Assembly: GCF_001595645.1 (NCBI RefSeq) | Contig: NZ_LNKT01000023.1 | Coordinates: 124,001-188,000, forward strand | Length of the DNA: 64,000 nt | Reading direction: 5' to 3' | Source of the DNA: Sulfurovum riftiae | GTDB lineage: Bacteria; Campylobacterota; Campylobacteria; Campylobacterales; Sulfurovaceae | Shown here: in pieces, positions 16,116 to 23,851 of the stretch | Layout: every line of letters begins with the position of its first letter | How positions within the stretch are numbered: the first letter of the stretch is position 1 | Position numbers and translations under genes: made by a program | The notes under the pieces: model-generated | The model's database searches: none | Told to the model about the DNA's origin: nothing | Seen by the model: the letters and a program-made list of their open reading frames with translations, nothing else

Positions 16116-16994
16116 ATGACACGGGCATGGCTTATACTGGGCGATATCCTTGTCACGCTGCTTCTTCTCGTCTCTTTTATACTTTTTTACCTCCATCCGC
16201 CCCAGCCTTCGGTAGAGGAGATCACACGGGTGAACATACATCCCCTGGAACAGAACTTCACCCTGCCGGCTACCGGGTTGACCCTTCCCGAAATGAACTA
16301 TACTGTGACCGTAGAGGACTTGATGCGCATGGCACAGGAAGCAAATAAAACGGCATTCGTACCCATAGAGACATTCAGGGATGTCCCGCTGGAGGAGGCC
16401 CTTGCTCTTGCCGAAGCCAAAGTGGGCTATCCGGTCTTTATCCGTATTTTCAAACGTGAAGCGCTTTTGGAGGTCTGGATCAAAGTGGAAGGTACCTACC
16501 GCTTCCTCAAAGCCTACAGGATCTGTGCCTACTCAGGCAAACTCGGTCCCAAACTCAAAGAGGGTGACAGGCAGGCACCCGAAGGCTTTTACTCTGTCAA
16601 CAGTGGCAGACTCAACCCCAACAGCAAATTCCACCTCTCCTTCAACCTCGGTTACCCCAATGCCTATGACCGGGCACATGGCCGTACCGGTTCCTACCTG
16701 ATGGTGCACGGCAACTGTGTCTCTATCGGATGCTACGCGATGACGGACGACAAGATAGAGGAGATCTACAGACTGGTGGAAGAGGCATTGAAAGAGGGAC
16801 AGAGGTCAGTACAGGTGCACATCTACCCTTTCCAGATGAATGCAGAGAATATGGCAGCCTACAGCCACTACCGGTGGTACGACTTCTGGGAGAACCTCAA
16901 AGAGGGGTATGACTATTTTGAAGCCGAACATCTGCCGCCGAAGATCACAGTAGAAAACAAACGCTATGTGGTGAGTGAGAGTGATGGATCATAG
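16116..16994 (+). CDS. L,D-transpeptidase family protein, YafK/DpaA-like
   Basis: A 292-residue protein with an N-terminal membrane anchor (residues 5-28) and a YkuD-type domain of the YafK branch: FKREALLEVWIKVEG, APEGFYSV, LSFNLGYPNAYDRAHGRTGSY, and the active site VHGNCVSIGCYAMTD with His198 and Cys206. YafK/DpaA members cleave the link between Braun's lipoprotein and peptidoglycan, and epsilonproteobacterial relatives trim muropeptides and set cell shape. The exact bond cut here cannot be told from sequence. It probably shares a transcript with the lipoprotein transpeptidase upstream. Confidence 0.85.
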   Translation: MTRAWLILGDILVTLLLLVSFILFYLHPPQPSVEEITRVNIHPLEQNFTLPATGLTLPEMNYTVTVEDLMRMAQEANKTAFVPIETFRDVPLEEALALAEAKVGYPVFIRIFKREALLEVWIKVEGTYRFLKAYRICAYSGKLGPKLKEGDRQAPEGFYSVNSGRLNPNSKFHLSFNLGYPNAYDRAHGRTGSYLMVHGNCVSIGCYAMTDDKIEEIYRLVEEALKEGQRSVQVHIYPFQMNAENMAAYSHYRWYDFWENLKEGYDYFEAEHLPPKITVENKRYVVSESDGS

Positions 16995-17052
16995 ATGTAC
17001 CCTTATGTTAAAAATGGTAAAATAAAACACTTTAAAAAAATGGCAGAAAACG

Positions 17053-17784
17053 ATGGCATCTAAAGAGATCACCTACAAAGAACACTCCTTTCAGCTCTCC
17101 TACGAAATGGTCAACCCGGGACAGGATGATGTTCTGCTGGTACTGCACGGATGGGGAAGCAACAAAGAGATCATGAAGCAGGCATTCGGCAGACTCCTTC
17201 CTGCGTATAAACATATCTATCTGGATATGCCGGGCTTTGGCAAAAGCAGCAACGAGATGGTGCTTACCACTGAGGACTATGTCGCCATTGTACGGCTTTT
17301 CCTCGACAGCCTGAATGTCAGGCCGAAGATCGCCATGGGGCACTCTTTCGGCGGAAAGGTCTCGACCCTGCTTGACCCGCCATGTCTGGTCCTGCTCTCC
17401 TCTTCGGGCATACTCGTACCCAAACCTCTGGATGTCAAGGTCAAGATCGCCGTCACGAAACTGCTCAAGCCGTTTAAATTCGCATGGGTACGCAAACTCT
17501 TTGCCTCCAAGGATGTGGAGGGGATGAGCCACGCAATGTATGAGACTTTCAAGAATGTCGTCAATGAGGAATTTGAACACAACTTCTCCGCTGTTTCCGG
17601 CAAAGCTCTGCTCTTCTGGGGAAGGGAAGATACCGCAACACCGCTCTGGACGGCTGAGAAGATAGAGAAGATGATAGGCGATGCAACACTCTATCCTCTT
17701 GACGGTGACCACTTCTTCTTTTTGAACCATGCACCGTTCATCGCCCAGACCATCACAGACCAATGTAAGGATACCGATTCATGA
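17053..17784 (+). CDS. Alpha/beta-fold hydrolase upstream of murF
   Basis: A 243-residue cytosolic alpha/beta hydrolase. The oxyanion region VLLVLHGWGSN, the nucleophile elbow MGHSFGG (Ser98) and the histidine near the end (DGDHFFFLNH) are all present. The same pair, hydrolase then murF with a small overlap, is known from Helicobacter pylori (HP0739-HP0740), where the hydrolase has no proven substrate. The stop overlaps the murF start by four bases. No lid domain of notable size is seen. Confidence 0.82.
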   Translation: MASKEITYKEHSFQLSYEMVNPGQDDVLLVLHGWGSNKEIMKQAFGRLLPAYKHIYLDMPGFGKSSNEMVLTTEDYVAIVRLFLDSLNVRPKIAMGHSFGGKVSTLLDPPCLVLLSSSGILVPKPLDVKVKIAVTKLLKPFKFAWVRKLFASKDVEGMSHAMYETFKNVVNEEFEHNFSAVSGKALLFWGREDTATPLWTAEKIEKMIGDATLYPLDGDHFFFLNHAPFIAQTITDQCKDTDS

Positions 17785-19238
17785 CCATCGTAAACTACCT
17801 TTTTTATGCACTTTTCCTGCTCACCATGGGCTACTACGCCATCACCAACCTGCAGTGGTACAGCTACAAGCTTGAAAGGGTGATGTTCCATCACACCAAG
17901 ACCTGGTGGCACTTCGTCTATTTCCTGATCCCCTATGTGCTCTACGTACTTGTGAACTATGCTGCACCGCAGTTCGGTTTTGTGGTGGTCATCGCCTACC
18001 TGGCACTTTTCTACCAATGGTACAAAGGTCTGGACAAGCCGCTGGTATGGACAGGACGTGTCAAACGCTTCTATGCGATCATGCTGCTTTTTGCCCTGTT
18101 CATCACCTTCTCCTTTGGCCATTTCGCCGTGGTCATACCCATTTTCCTGGCATACTTCATTTCTCTTTTCATAGAGAAGATGCTCTTTCACGGCTTCAAG
18201 GTCAAGGCGGAGAAGAAGATAGAAGAGATGAAAGACCCCACCGTAGTGGGGATCACGGCAAGTTACGGAAAGACCAGCATCAAGAACTACATCGAGCATC
18301 TGCTCAAGGCGAAGTACAGAACCTATGCTACGCCGCGTTCGGTCAATACCCTTGGCGGTGTCATGAAAGATGTCAACGACGACCTGCCCGAAGATACGGA
18401 AGTCTATGTCGTTGAGATGGGCGCAAGAGGCGAGGGGGACATCAAAGAGATCACCACTTTTGTCAATCCGCACTATGTGGTCGTCGGAAAGATCGGTCCG
18501 GCGCATATCGAGTATTTCAAAACGATGGAGAACATCAGAAATACCAAGATGGAGATCCTTCAGAGCGGCAGGCTGAAAAAAGCGTGGATCCACGAGAGTG
18601 CGATGGTCAAACCCGAAGAGAACATCAAAGTCTTCGGCACCGGAGAGATGATGGATACCAAAAGTGCACTGCCTGCACCGGACTACCTCATAAAAGATGT
18701 AGAAGCGACGCTCGATGCCACCAGCTTTACCCTGGACGGCGTACGCTACTCGGCAAGCATTCTGGGTGCCTTCAATGCCATGAACCTTGCGGCAGCTGTA
18801 CTTGTAGCCAAAGAACTCGGACTCAGCGACGAAGAGATACAGCAGGGTCTCTCTACCCTTAAAGCGGTCGATCACAGACTGCAGCGCATCGATGCGGGCG
18901 GCAAGGTCATACTCGACGACTCGTTCAACGGCAACATTGACGGGATGATGGCCTCCTTCGACCTGGCTTCCACCTATGCAGGACGAAAAGTGGTCATCAC
19001 CCCGGGCCTTGTCGAGGTGGATGATGCATTGAACGTGCAGGTCGCCAAAAGGGCTAACGAGGTCTTTGACCTTGTTGTCGTTACGGGTGATCTGAACTAT
19101 GCGATCTTTAAAGAGCATGTGGCTCCGGAGAAGCTGGTGAAACTGGCGAGCAAGGCGGAGATGGAGACGATGCTGGTGGAGCAGACGATGCCGGGGGATT
19201 TGATCCTCTTTGCCAACGACGCACCTTCTTTCGTCTGA
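17781..19238 (+). CDS. murF: MurF-type ligase with membrane-spanning N-terminus
   Basis: A 485-residue Mur ligase. It adds D-Ala-D-Ala to UDP-MurNAc-tripeptide, finishing the soluble peptidoglycan precursor. Three or four hydrophobic helices (about 5-30, 45-75, 90-125) come before the ATP site GITASYGKTSIKNYIEHLL, a variant of the usual GTNGKTT. The conserved blocks VVEMGARGEGDIKEI, HRLQRIDAGGKVILDDSFN and the C-terminal domain VVITPGLVEV follow. The hydrophobic N-terminus is known for the epsilonproteobacterial enzyme. The last codons and stop lie in the left arm of a long inverted repeat. Confidence 0.9.
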   Translation: MTIVNYLFYALFLLTMGYYAITNLQWYSYKLERVMFHHTKTWWHFVYFLIPYVLYVLVNYAAPQFGFVVVIAYLALFYQWYKGLDKPLVWTGRVKRFYAIMLLFALFITFSFGHFAVVIPIFLAYFISLFIEKMLFHGFKVKAEKKIEEMKDPTVVGITASYGKTSIKNYIEHLLKAKYRTYATPRSVNTLGGVMKDVNDDLPEDTEVYVVEMGARGEGDIKEITTFVNPHYVVVGKIGPAHIEYFKTMENIRNTKMEILQSGRLKKAWIHESAMVKPEENIKVFGTGEMMDTKSALPAPDYLIKDVEATLDATSFTLDGVRYSASILGAFNAMNLAAAVLVAKELGLSDEEIQQGLSTLKAVDHRLQRIDAGGKVILDDSFNGNIDGMMASFDLASTYAGRKVVITPGLVEVDDALNVQVAKRANEVFDLVVVTGDLNYAIFKEHVAPEKLVKLASKAEMETMLVEQTMPGDLILFANDAPSFV

Positions 19239-19352
19239 TTTTACTGCATCTTTAACTAAACGGCTTCGTTTCGTTCGGTCACGTACTGGTGCGTACGCTC
19301 CCTCACTCCACTCACGCTGTTTAGTCAAATCTACAGCAAACTCAGACGAAAT
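19229..19352. repeat. Long inverted repeat with inner hairpin, copy 1
   Basis: The left arm (19229-19261) and right arm (19319-19352) match over about 33 bases, for example TTTCGTCTGA against TCAGACGAAA and CTAAAC against GTTTAG. A short inner stem CGTAC/GTACG (19282-19297) sits between them. The left arm covers the murF stop codon. The transcript could fold into one large hairpin that may end murF transcription, although no U-run follows. Confidence 0.75.
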
Positions 19353-19377
19353 ATTTTTTATTTCATGTTGTCTTCGG

Positions 19378-19473
19378 CTGAAACGCTTCGTTCAGCTCAG
19401 TCACTTACTGTGAGTAAGCTCTTTCGCTTCACTCACACTTTTCAACCAAATCTACAGCAAACTCAAACGAAAT
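19378..19473. repeat. Structured repeat, diverged copy 2
   Basis: A second unit of about 96 bases, directly after copy 1, ends in almost the same sequence (AAATCTACAGCAAACTC.AACGAAAT). Its inner stem is CTTAC/GTAAG and its outer stem CTGAAA/TTTCA, so both stems differ from copy 1 yet still pair. No gene lies in the surrounding 310-base gap. Confidence 0.7.
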
Positions 19474-19512
19474 AGTATTCTTCCCTGATATAAAATTAAC
19501 TATATTTTAAAA

Positions 19513-19555
19513 TAACCACGCTATAATAAAATATAAATTAAAAATAGTGTGGTTA
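19513..19555 (+). promoter_or_regulatory. Promoter with flanking inverted repeat before the DUF4143 gene
   Basis: TAACCAC (19513-19519) and GTGGTTA (19549-19555) form exact inverted arms around an AT-rich core with TATAAT at 19522-19527. The right arm ends two bases before the ATG at 19558. This looks like an operator around a -10 box, or a transcript hairpin that hides the start. Confidence 0.45.
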
Positions 19556-19557
19556 AA

Positions 19558-20775
19558 ATGTATTATAAAAGAGAGCTGGAAGAGAAGATAGAGCAGTATT
19601 TGGAGAGCCCAGAGATTATTGCTATCTTTGGTCCCCGACAGGTGGGCAAAACAACACTGCTTAGAGAGCTGTATAGCCGTGTAGATAATCCTGTGTTTCT
19701 AACCTTTGAAGATATAGAGCTTAAAGTCTTGTTTGAGGAAGATATCAAGAGTTTTATAACCCTTTATATTGACCCTTATGACCATATCTTCATCGATGAG
19801 TTTCAGTATGCCAGAATGGGAGGTAAGCACCTCAAGTACATTTATGATACTACCGATAAAAAAATCTTTATCTCAGGCTCCTCTGCAATGGAGCTTTCTA
19901 TCAATGCTGTTAAATACCTTGCAGGCAGGATCTTTGTTTTTAATCTTTACTCTTTCTCTTTTGGTGAGTTTTTAAGTGTCAAAGATGCAAGCTTCTATAA
20001 ACTCTATAGCAACCTGCAGAGTACCATTTCACCTTCAATTTCTAAAAAAATAACTACCTATATGGAGGAGTATCTTACCTTTGGGGGGTATCCTCGTGTG
20101 GTATTGAGTAAAAATGATGAGGAGAAGAAAGAGATACTTAAAAACCTGCTAAGTATCTATCTGCTTAGAGATATCAGGGAGATAGCCAAAATAGCTGATG
20201 AAACGAAGATGTATAAGCTCTTGAAGGCACTCTCATTACAGATAGGTAATGTAATTGTCTATAATGAACTCTCAACACTCATAGGTGTCAATGCCGTACA
20301 GCTTAAAAAGTATCTTTCTGTGTTTGAAAAGGCATTTTTAACCAAAGCCATTACCCCATTTTTCACTAACAAACGTCTTGAGATAGTTAAAAACCCGAAA
20401 ATATTCTTTTTGGATATGGGGATTAGAAATGTGATTATCAAAAATTTCTCTGCATTGGAAGACAGAGTAGACAAGGGTGCGATGTTGGAAAACTTCGTCT
20501 TCAGAGAGTTGATAGAACGAGAGTTAAAGTACTACCGAACAAAAAATGGTGCAGAGGTAGATTTTGTTATTGATGATAGTATACCGGTAGAGATAAAATC
20601 CAATCTCAGCTCTATGAAAATTTCCAAGTCATACCACTATTTTTTAGAGAACTATAGACCTAAAAAAGGGTATGTACTTAATTTCAATCAAGTGGGAGTT
20701 AAAGAGTTTAATGGTGTTACAGTAAACTTTTTGCCTCATTTTATGACTGAAGTGTTGAAAGATAGTACAAAATAA
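19558..20775 (+). CDS. AAA ATPase with DUF4143 nuclease-like C-terminus
   Basis: A 405-residue protein. Walker A is GPRQVGKTT near residue 30, Walker B is HIFIDEFQYA, and the sensor block follows in IFISGSSAMEL. The C-terminal DUF4143 part ends in a PD-(D/E)xK-like pattern: KNGAEVDFVIDDSIPVEIKS. These ATPases are common, mobile and functionally obscure in bacteria and archaea; some are linked to defence or plasmids. I prefer ATG 19558 to the in-frame GTG at 19549, though neither has a good ribosome site. The gene is AT-rich compared with murF and stands alone after the structured repeats, suggesting acquisition. Confidence 0.85.
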   Translation: MYYKRELEEKIEQYLESPEIIAIFGPRQVGKTTLLRELYSRVDNPVFLTFEDIELKVLFEEDIKSFITLYIDPYDHIFIDEFQYARMGGKHLKYIYDTTDKKIFISGSSAMELSINAVKYLAGRIFVFNLYSFSFGEFLSVKDASFYKLYSNLQSTISPSISKKITTYMEEYLTFGGYPRVVLSKNDEEKKEILKNLLSIYLLRDIREIAKIADETKMYKLLKALSLQIGNVIVYNELSTLIGVNAVQLKKYLSVFEKAFLTKAITPFFTNKRLEIVKNPKIFFLDMGIRNVIIKNFSALEDRVDKGAMLENFVFRELIERELKYYRTKNGAEVDFVIDDSIPVEIKSNLSSMKISKSYHYFLENYRPKKGYVLNFNQVGVKEFNGVTVNFLPHFMTEVLKDSTK

Positions 20776-20822
20776 GGAGCGAAAAGATGTTCATTTCCTT
20801 CGGGCATTCAGGATCCTTCATA

Positions 20823-21830
20823 TCAGACCATCTCTTCCTGTCGTTCCACACAGTGCTGCTTCATGCCGTCGATGGACGGGATGGCTGTTTTGAGTGTAAC
20901 CGAGGGGTGCTCTCCAAACAGCTCTTTATAGTACCTGGAAAAATTTCCCATATGTGCAAACCCCCATTTTTGGGCTACTCTCTGTACAGTGGTTTGGGCA
21001 GGGGTACTCTGGACGAGCTCATGATGGACAAGGTTGAGTTTAAGTAGACGCATGAAGTGATTGGGGGTGATCCCAAAGAGTGATTTGAAGGCGTTCTGAA
21101 GACTTTTTATACTGATATTGTGGCTTTCGGCCAAAGAGGCTACAGTCATTTTGTGATCCATATGCTTGAAGAACTGTTTTTTGATCTTCAGTGCTGTTCT
21201 TTCAGATTTTGTAAAGTGCGGTGTGCTTGCTTCCTGAGACGCAAGCAGTTGAAGCATGGCTTTGGTAATCTTCTCTTCTATCTGCAGGGAGGTTTGTGTA
21301 TCAAGCAGTGTATTTCCTCCATCGCCATATTCATCGATGATCTCTTTGAGCAGTTCTGTCATCTTCTGGTCGGGGTCTTGAAAATAGTGGTCTACAGCCT
21401 TTGTCAGTCTCTTTATGAGTACAGGATCTGCCTTTTTGTTGAGTGAGACTTCAAGGAATGCTACCTGCGAGGAACACATGAAGTTATAGATCTTCTTATC
21501 ATTCATAACAGCGATCATACCGGTTTCAAGTTTCATTTGGTCAATGCAGGCTTTTTGGGAAATGTTCTGCATGACAGAAAAGGTAATGCACTCTTCAGGT
21601 GTCACGAAATCGAACATGATCCCGCCACGCATATCTGTAGAAGCGATCTGCATAGAAGGAAGTTGCAGGATCTTATGTACCCCTTCTGAGAAATTTGGCT
21701 GTAGCTGGTAAGTGCAGAAAAGTGTCCAGTCAACGGCACTTGTCGCCATATCTACATAGTTGTCAAATTCTTTCTTAAGGGTTTCCCCCGCGTTCAGTTT
21801 GGTGGTTTCGACATTTTTCTTACTTCTCAT
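20823..21830 (-). CDS. AraC-family transcriptional regulator
   Basis: A 335-residue regulator. The N-terminal 200 residues look like the AraC-binding-like sensor type (IASTDMRGGIMFDFVTPEE, ETGMIAVMND). The C-terminal AraC/XylS double helix-turn-helix is clear: MTVASLAESHNISIKSLQNAFKSLFGITPNHFMRLLKLNLV, then VAQKWGFAHMGNFSRYYKELFGEHPS. It is divergent from an outer-membrane protein gene. The shared 95-base gap holds one copy of a motif that recurs before three other genes of this island, so it is the obvious candidate to control them. The inducer is unknown. Confidence 0.92.
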   Translation of the reverse strand: MRSKKNVETTKLNAGETLKKEFDNYVDMATSAVDWTLFCTYQLQPNFSEGVHKILQLPSMQIASTDMRGGIMFDFVTPEECITFSVMQNISQKACIDQMKLETGMIAVMNDKKIYNFMCSSQVAFLEVSLNKKADPVLIKRLTKAVDHYFQDPDQKMTELLKEIIDEYGDGGNTLLDTQTSLQIEEKITKAMLQLLASQEASTPHFTKSERTALKIKKQFFKHMDHKMTVASLAESHNISIKSLQNAFKSLFGITPNHFMRLLKLNLVHHELVQSTPAQTTVQRVAQKWGFAHMGNFSRYYKELFGEHPSVTLKTAIPSIDGMKQHCVERQEEMV

Positions 21831-21847
21831 ACGTCAATTATAGCCCG

Positions 21848-21866
21848 TTTTCGCTTTTAGGATAGA
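21848..21866 (+). promoter_or_regulatory. Island regulator motif, site 1
   Basis: TTTTCGCTTTTAGGATAGA lies between the AraC regulator and the outer-membrane gene starting at 21926, 59 bases before that ATG. It matches three other sites (25500, 28488, 30683) in the same orientation relative to the downstream gene. Consensus on the coding strand: TTTCGCTTTTRGGATARA. Confidence 0.65.
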
Positions 21867-21925
21867 TTATGGTTTTTTATTCTGCTATGATAATTGTTAT
21901 TTATAATCAAAAGGACAAAAAGCAG

Positions 21926-22855
21926 ATGAACAGATATTTCAAGAGTATACTGCTTGTTGCAGGTTTGGGCAGTATGCTGCATGCCACAGATGACGGACCG
22001 CGAATGTACTGGAACGCTCCGGTAGGCACCAACATCCTGCAAGCCTACTTCTGGACAGCATCAGGCAATTCGGTGACACCTGAAAACTCTCAAACCAGTC
22101 CCTATCTTGATACCGATATCAACATAGGTATCCTGGGTTACAATCGTATTGTGGATGTTGCCGGCCATTCTGCCATTGTCACAGCGGTGATGACAGGGGG
22201 TAAGGTCTCAGGCGATACATCCAAGATTTATCTCAATAAAGACCTCCGTTCTTCAAGCGGCCTGGGCGACCTTTACCTGCAGGGTGTCATCAATGTGTTC
22301 GGTGCTCCTGCATTAAGTGCGGAAGCATTTGCAGACTATAGACAGGATACGGTACTCTCTTTGCTTGTAGGTGTGACCGCACCTACGGGAGACTATGAGA
22401 GAGATCGTGCATTGAATCTGGGAATGAACCGCTGGAACATGAGGGTAGGGCTGCCTTTTATGTACACCATAGGAGACTGGGTACCTGGAGAGATCACGAC
22501 TTTGGAGATACTGCCTTCGGTCTGGTTCTATGGAGACAATGACGACTATACACGATTGGGCTTGAACCTGGAGCAGGACCCTATGTACACATTGGAAGCA
22601 CATATCACACGTGATATTACAACGTCACTGTTTGTCTCATTGGATTATTTTGTACAGCGCACAGGAGATTCATTTGTGAATGGCATACAGACGGGTACAG
22701 CCAATACATCAGACTCTTTGGGTGTCACAGCAGGGTATATGTTCAATGCCCAGACACAATTCCAGCTTCGCTATGCCGGGACGTTAAGTCCCGATCCGGA
22801 CCAGGGTGAGCTGGAAGCAGATATGTTCCAGTTCAACCTGAACTATTTTTGGTAA
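21926..22855 (+). CDS. Outer-membrane channel-like protein, phenol MetA-pathway family
   Basis: A 309-residue protein starting at ATG 21926, chosen because AAGGA precedes it and a signal peptide follows (MNRYFKSILLVAGLGSMLHA). The mature part is made of alternating beta strands with aromatic girdles (MYWNAPVGTNILQAYFW, FQLRYAGTL) and ends in FQFNLNYFW, a C-terminal aromatic as expected of a barrel. The type matches the family annotated as MetA-pathway of phenol degradation, thought to be outer-membrane transporters for hydrophobic compounds. The substrate is not proven. It is followed 42 bases later by the secreted gene at 22898. Confidence 0.72.
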   Translation: MNRYFKSILLVAGLGSMLHATDDGPRMYWNAPVGTNILQAYFWTASGNSVTPENSQTSPYLDTDINIGILGYNRIVDVAGHSAIVTAVMTGGKVSGDTSKIYLNKDLRSSSGLGDLYLQGVINVFGAPALSAEAFADYRQDTVLSLLVGVTAPTGDYERDRALNLGMNRWNMRVGLPFMYTIGDWVPGEITTLEILPSVWFYGDNDDYTRLGLNLEQDPMYTLEAHITRDITTSLFVSLDYFVQRTGDSFVNGIQTGTANTSDSLGVTAGYMFNAQTQFQLRYAGTLSPDPDQGELEADMFQFNLNYFW

Positions 22856-22897
22856 GATACCATACACTGAATTTAAAATCAAAAAACAAGGAAAAAA

Positions 22898-23809
22898 ATG
22901 AAATTAGCACAACTGACGAAAAAAGCATTATTGCCGTTCTTAATGGGAGGTATGCTCTATGCCGCTTCCGATGTAAGCAGTACGAACCAGAGTTTGAGAG
23001 AACTTCCTTCCCATTACAACATGATCGTAGCACTTTACGGCCGTCCTCATGCTAAGATGCTGGGAACTTTGGGGCAGCAGCCTTTGGCACAGACCATAGA
23101 GAAGGCAAAAGCAAAGGCAAAGCTTTATGAAAAAGCCTGGGGAGCAGGCAAGCATGTCACTCCGGGCTTTGACCTTATTTACGAAATGGCGACAAGCTCT
23201 CCGGGGAAAGACGGCAAATATGTCATCAGGCTGAAAGAGAGTGTACTCAAAGAGTATATCGATGCGGCACAGAAGAATGGCATTGCCGTCTTCATCGATG
23301 TGCAGTTGGGAAAGAGAACACCGGCTCAGTCGGTAAAACCCCTTTTGAAGTATCTCAAGTACGACAATGTACATATCGCGGTCGATCCGGAGTTCTCAGT
23401 CGATGATCTTACGGTACGTCCAGGCAAGAAAATAGGCTCCATCACCGGTCCGCAGATCAATGCGGTACAGGATATGATGAGAGACTACATCAAGGCAAAC
23501 GGCATCAAGGATGACAAAATTCTTCTGGTACACATGTTCACTGAACATATGGTGACGCAGAAAAAAGCCATCAGGTATACCGACAGAGTACACCTGGTCA
23601 TGCACCTGGACGGCCACGGTTCACCGGCCTTGAAGATCAAGACTTATAACGGCCTTTACACCGAAGCACGTGCTTCCAAAGTTGTGGGTGGTTTCAAGGT
23701 CTTCTATAAGCAGGACAAGCCCATGATGACACCAAAACAGGTTCTTGGACTTGAGCCTGTAGGCAACAAAAGGGTGAAAGATATGCCAAGAGTCATTACC
23801 TATCAGTAG
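22898..23809 (+). CDS. Secreted protein of uncharacterised YGxP...LGxLGxQ family
   Basis: A 303-residue protein with a signal peptide (cut near LYAAS). I do not know a function for it. Motifs in order: ALYGRPHAKMLGTLGQQ (about 45-62), TPGFDLIYEMATSSPG, GIAVFIDVQLG, VHIAVDPEFS, LVHMFTEHM, VMHLDGHGSPALK and KVFYKQDKPMMTPKQ. The run of beta-strand ends with Asp/Glu suggests a TIM-barrel enzyme. I recall similar exported proteins of unknown role in actinobacteria. A broken copy of the same family lies at 47448, again next to a DUF1254 gene, so the two families travel together. Confidence 0.7.
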   Translation: MKLAQLTKKALLPFLMGGMLYAASDVSSTNQSLRELPSHYNMIVALYGRPHAKMLGTLGQQPLAQTIEKAKAKAKLYEKAWGAGKHVTPGFDLIYEMATSSPGKDGKYVIRLKESVLKEYIDAAQKNGIAVFIDVQLGKRTPAQSVKPLLKYLKYDNVHIAVDPEFSVDDLTVRPGKKIGSITGPQINAVQDMMRDYIKANGIKDDKILLVHMFTEHMVTQKKAIRYTDRVHLVMHLDGHGSPALKIKTYNGLYTEARASKVVGGFKVFYKQDKPMMTPKQVLGLEPVGNKRVKDMPRVITYQ

Positions 23810-23851
23810 GTTGTCTCTTCTCATTCCCTCAAATCATTTTTTCGTATAAGG

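Noticed and set aside
14988-16241. A 417-codon minus-strand open frame across the L,D-transpeptidase gene
   Set aside because: Antisense shadow; the plus strand has a lipoprotein signal and an intact YkuD active site.
17691-19328. A 545-codon open frame on the minus strand opposite murF
   Set aside because: It mirrors the murF reading frame on the other strand, has no ribosome site and no domain character.
20787-21047. A plus-strand frame of 86 codons with a good GGAG site after the first DUF4143 gene
   Set aside because: It runs antisense through the AraC HTH region and its product has no family character; possibly a start site left over from an insertion.
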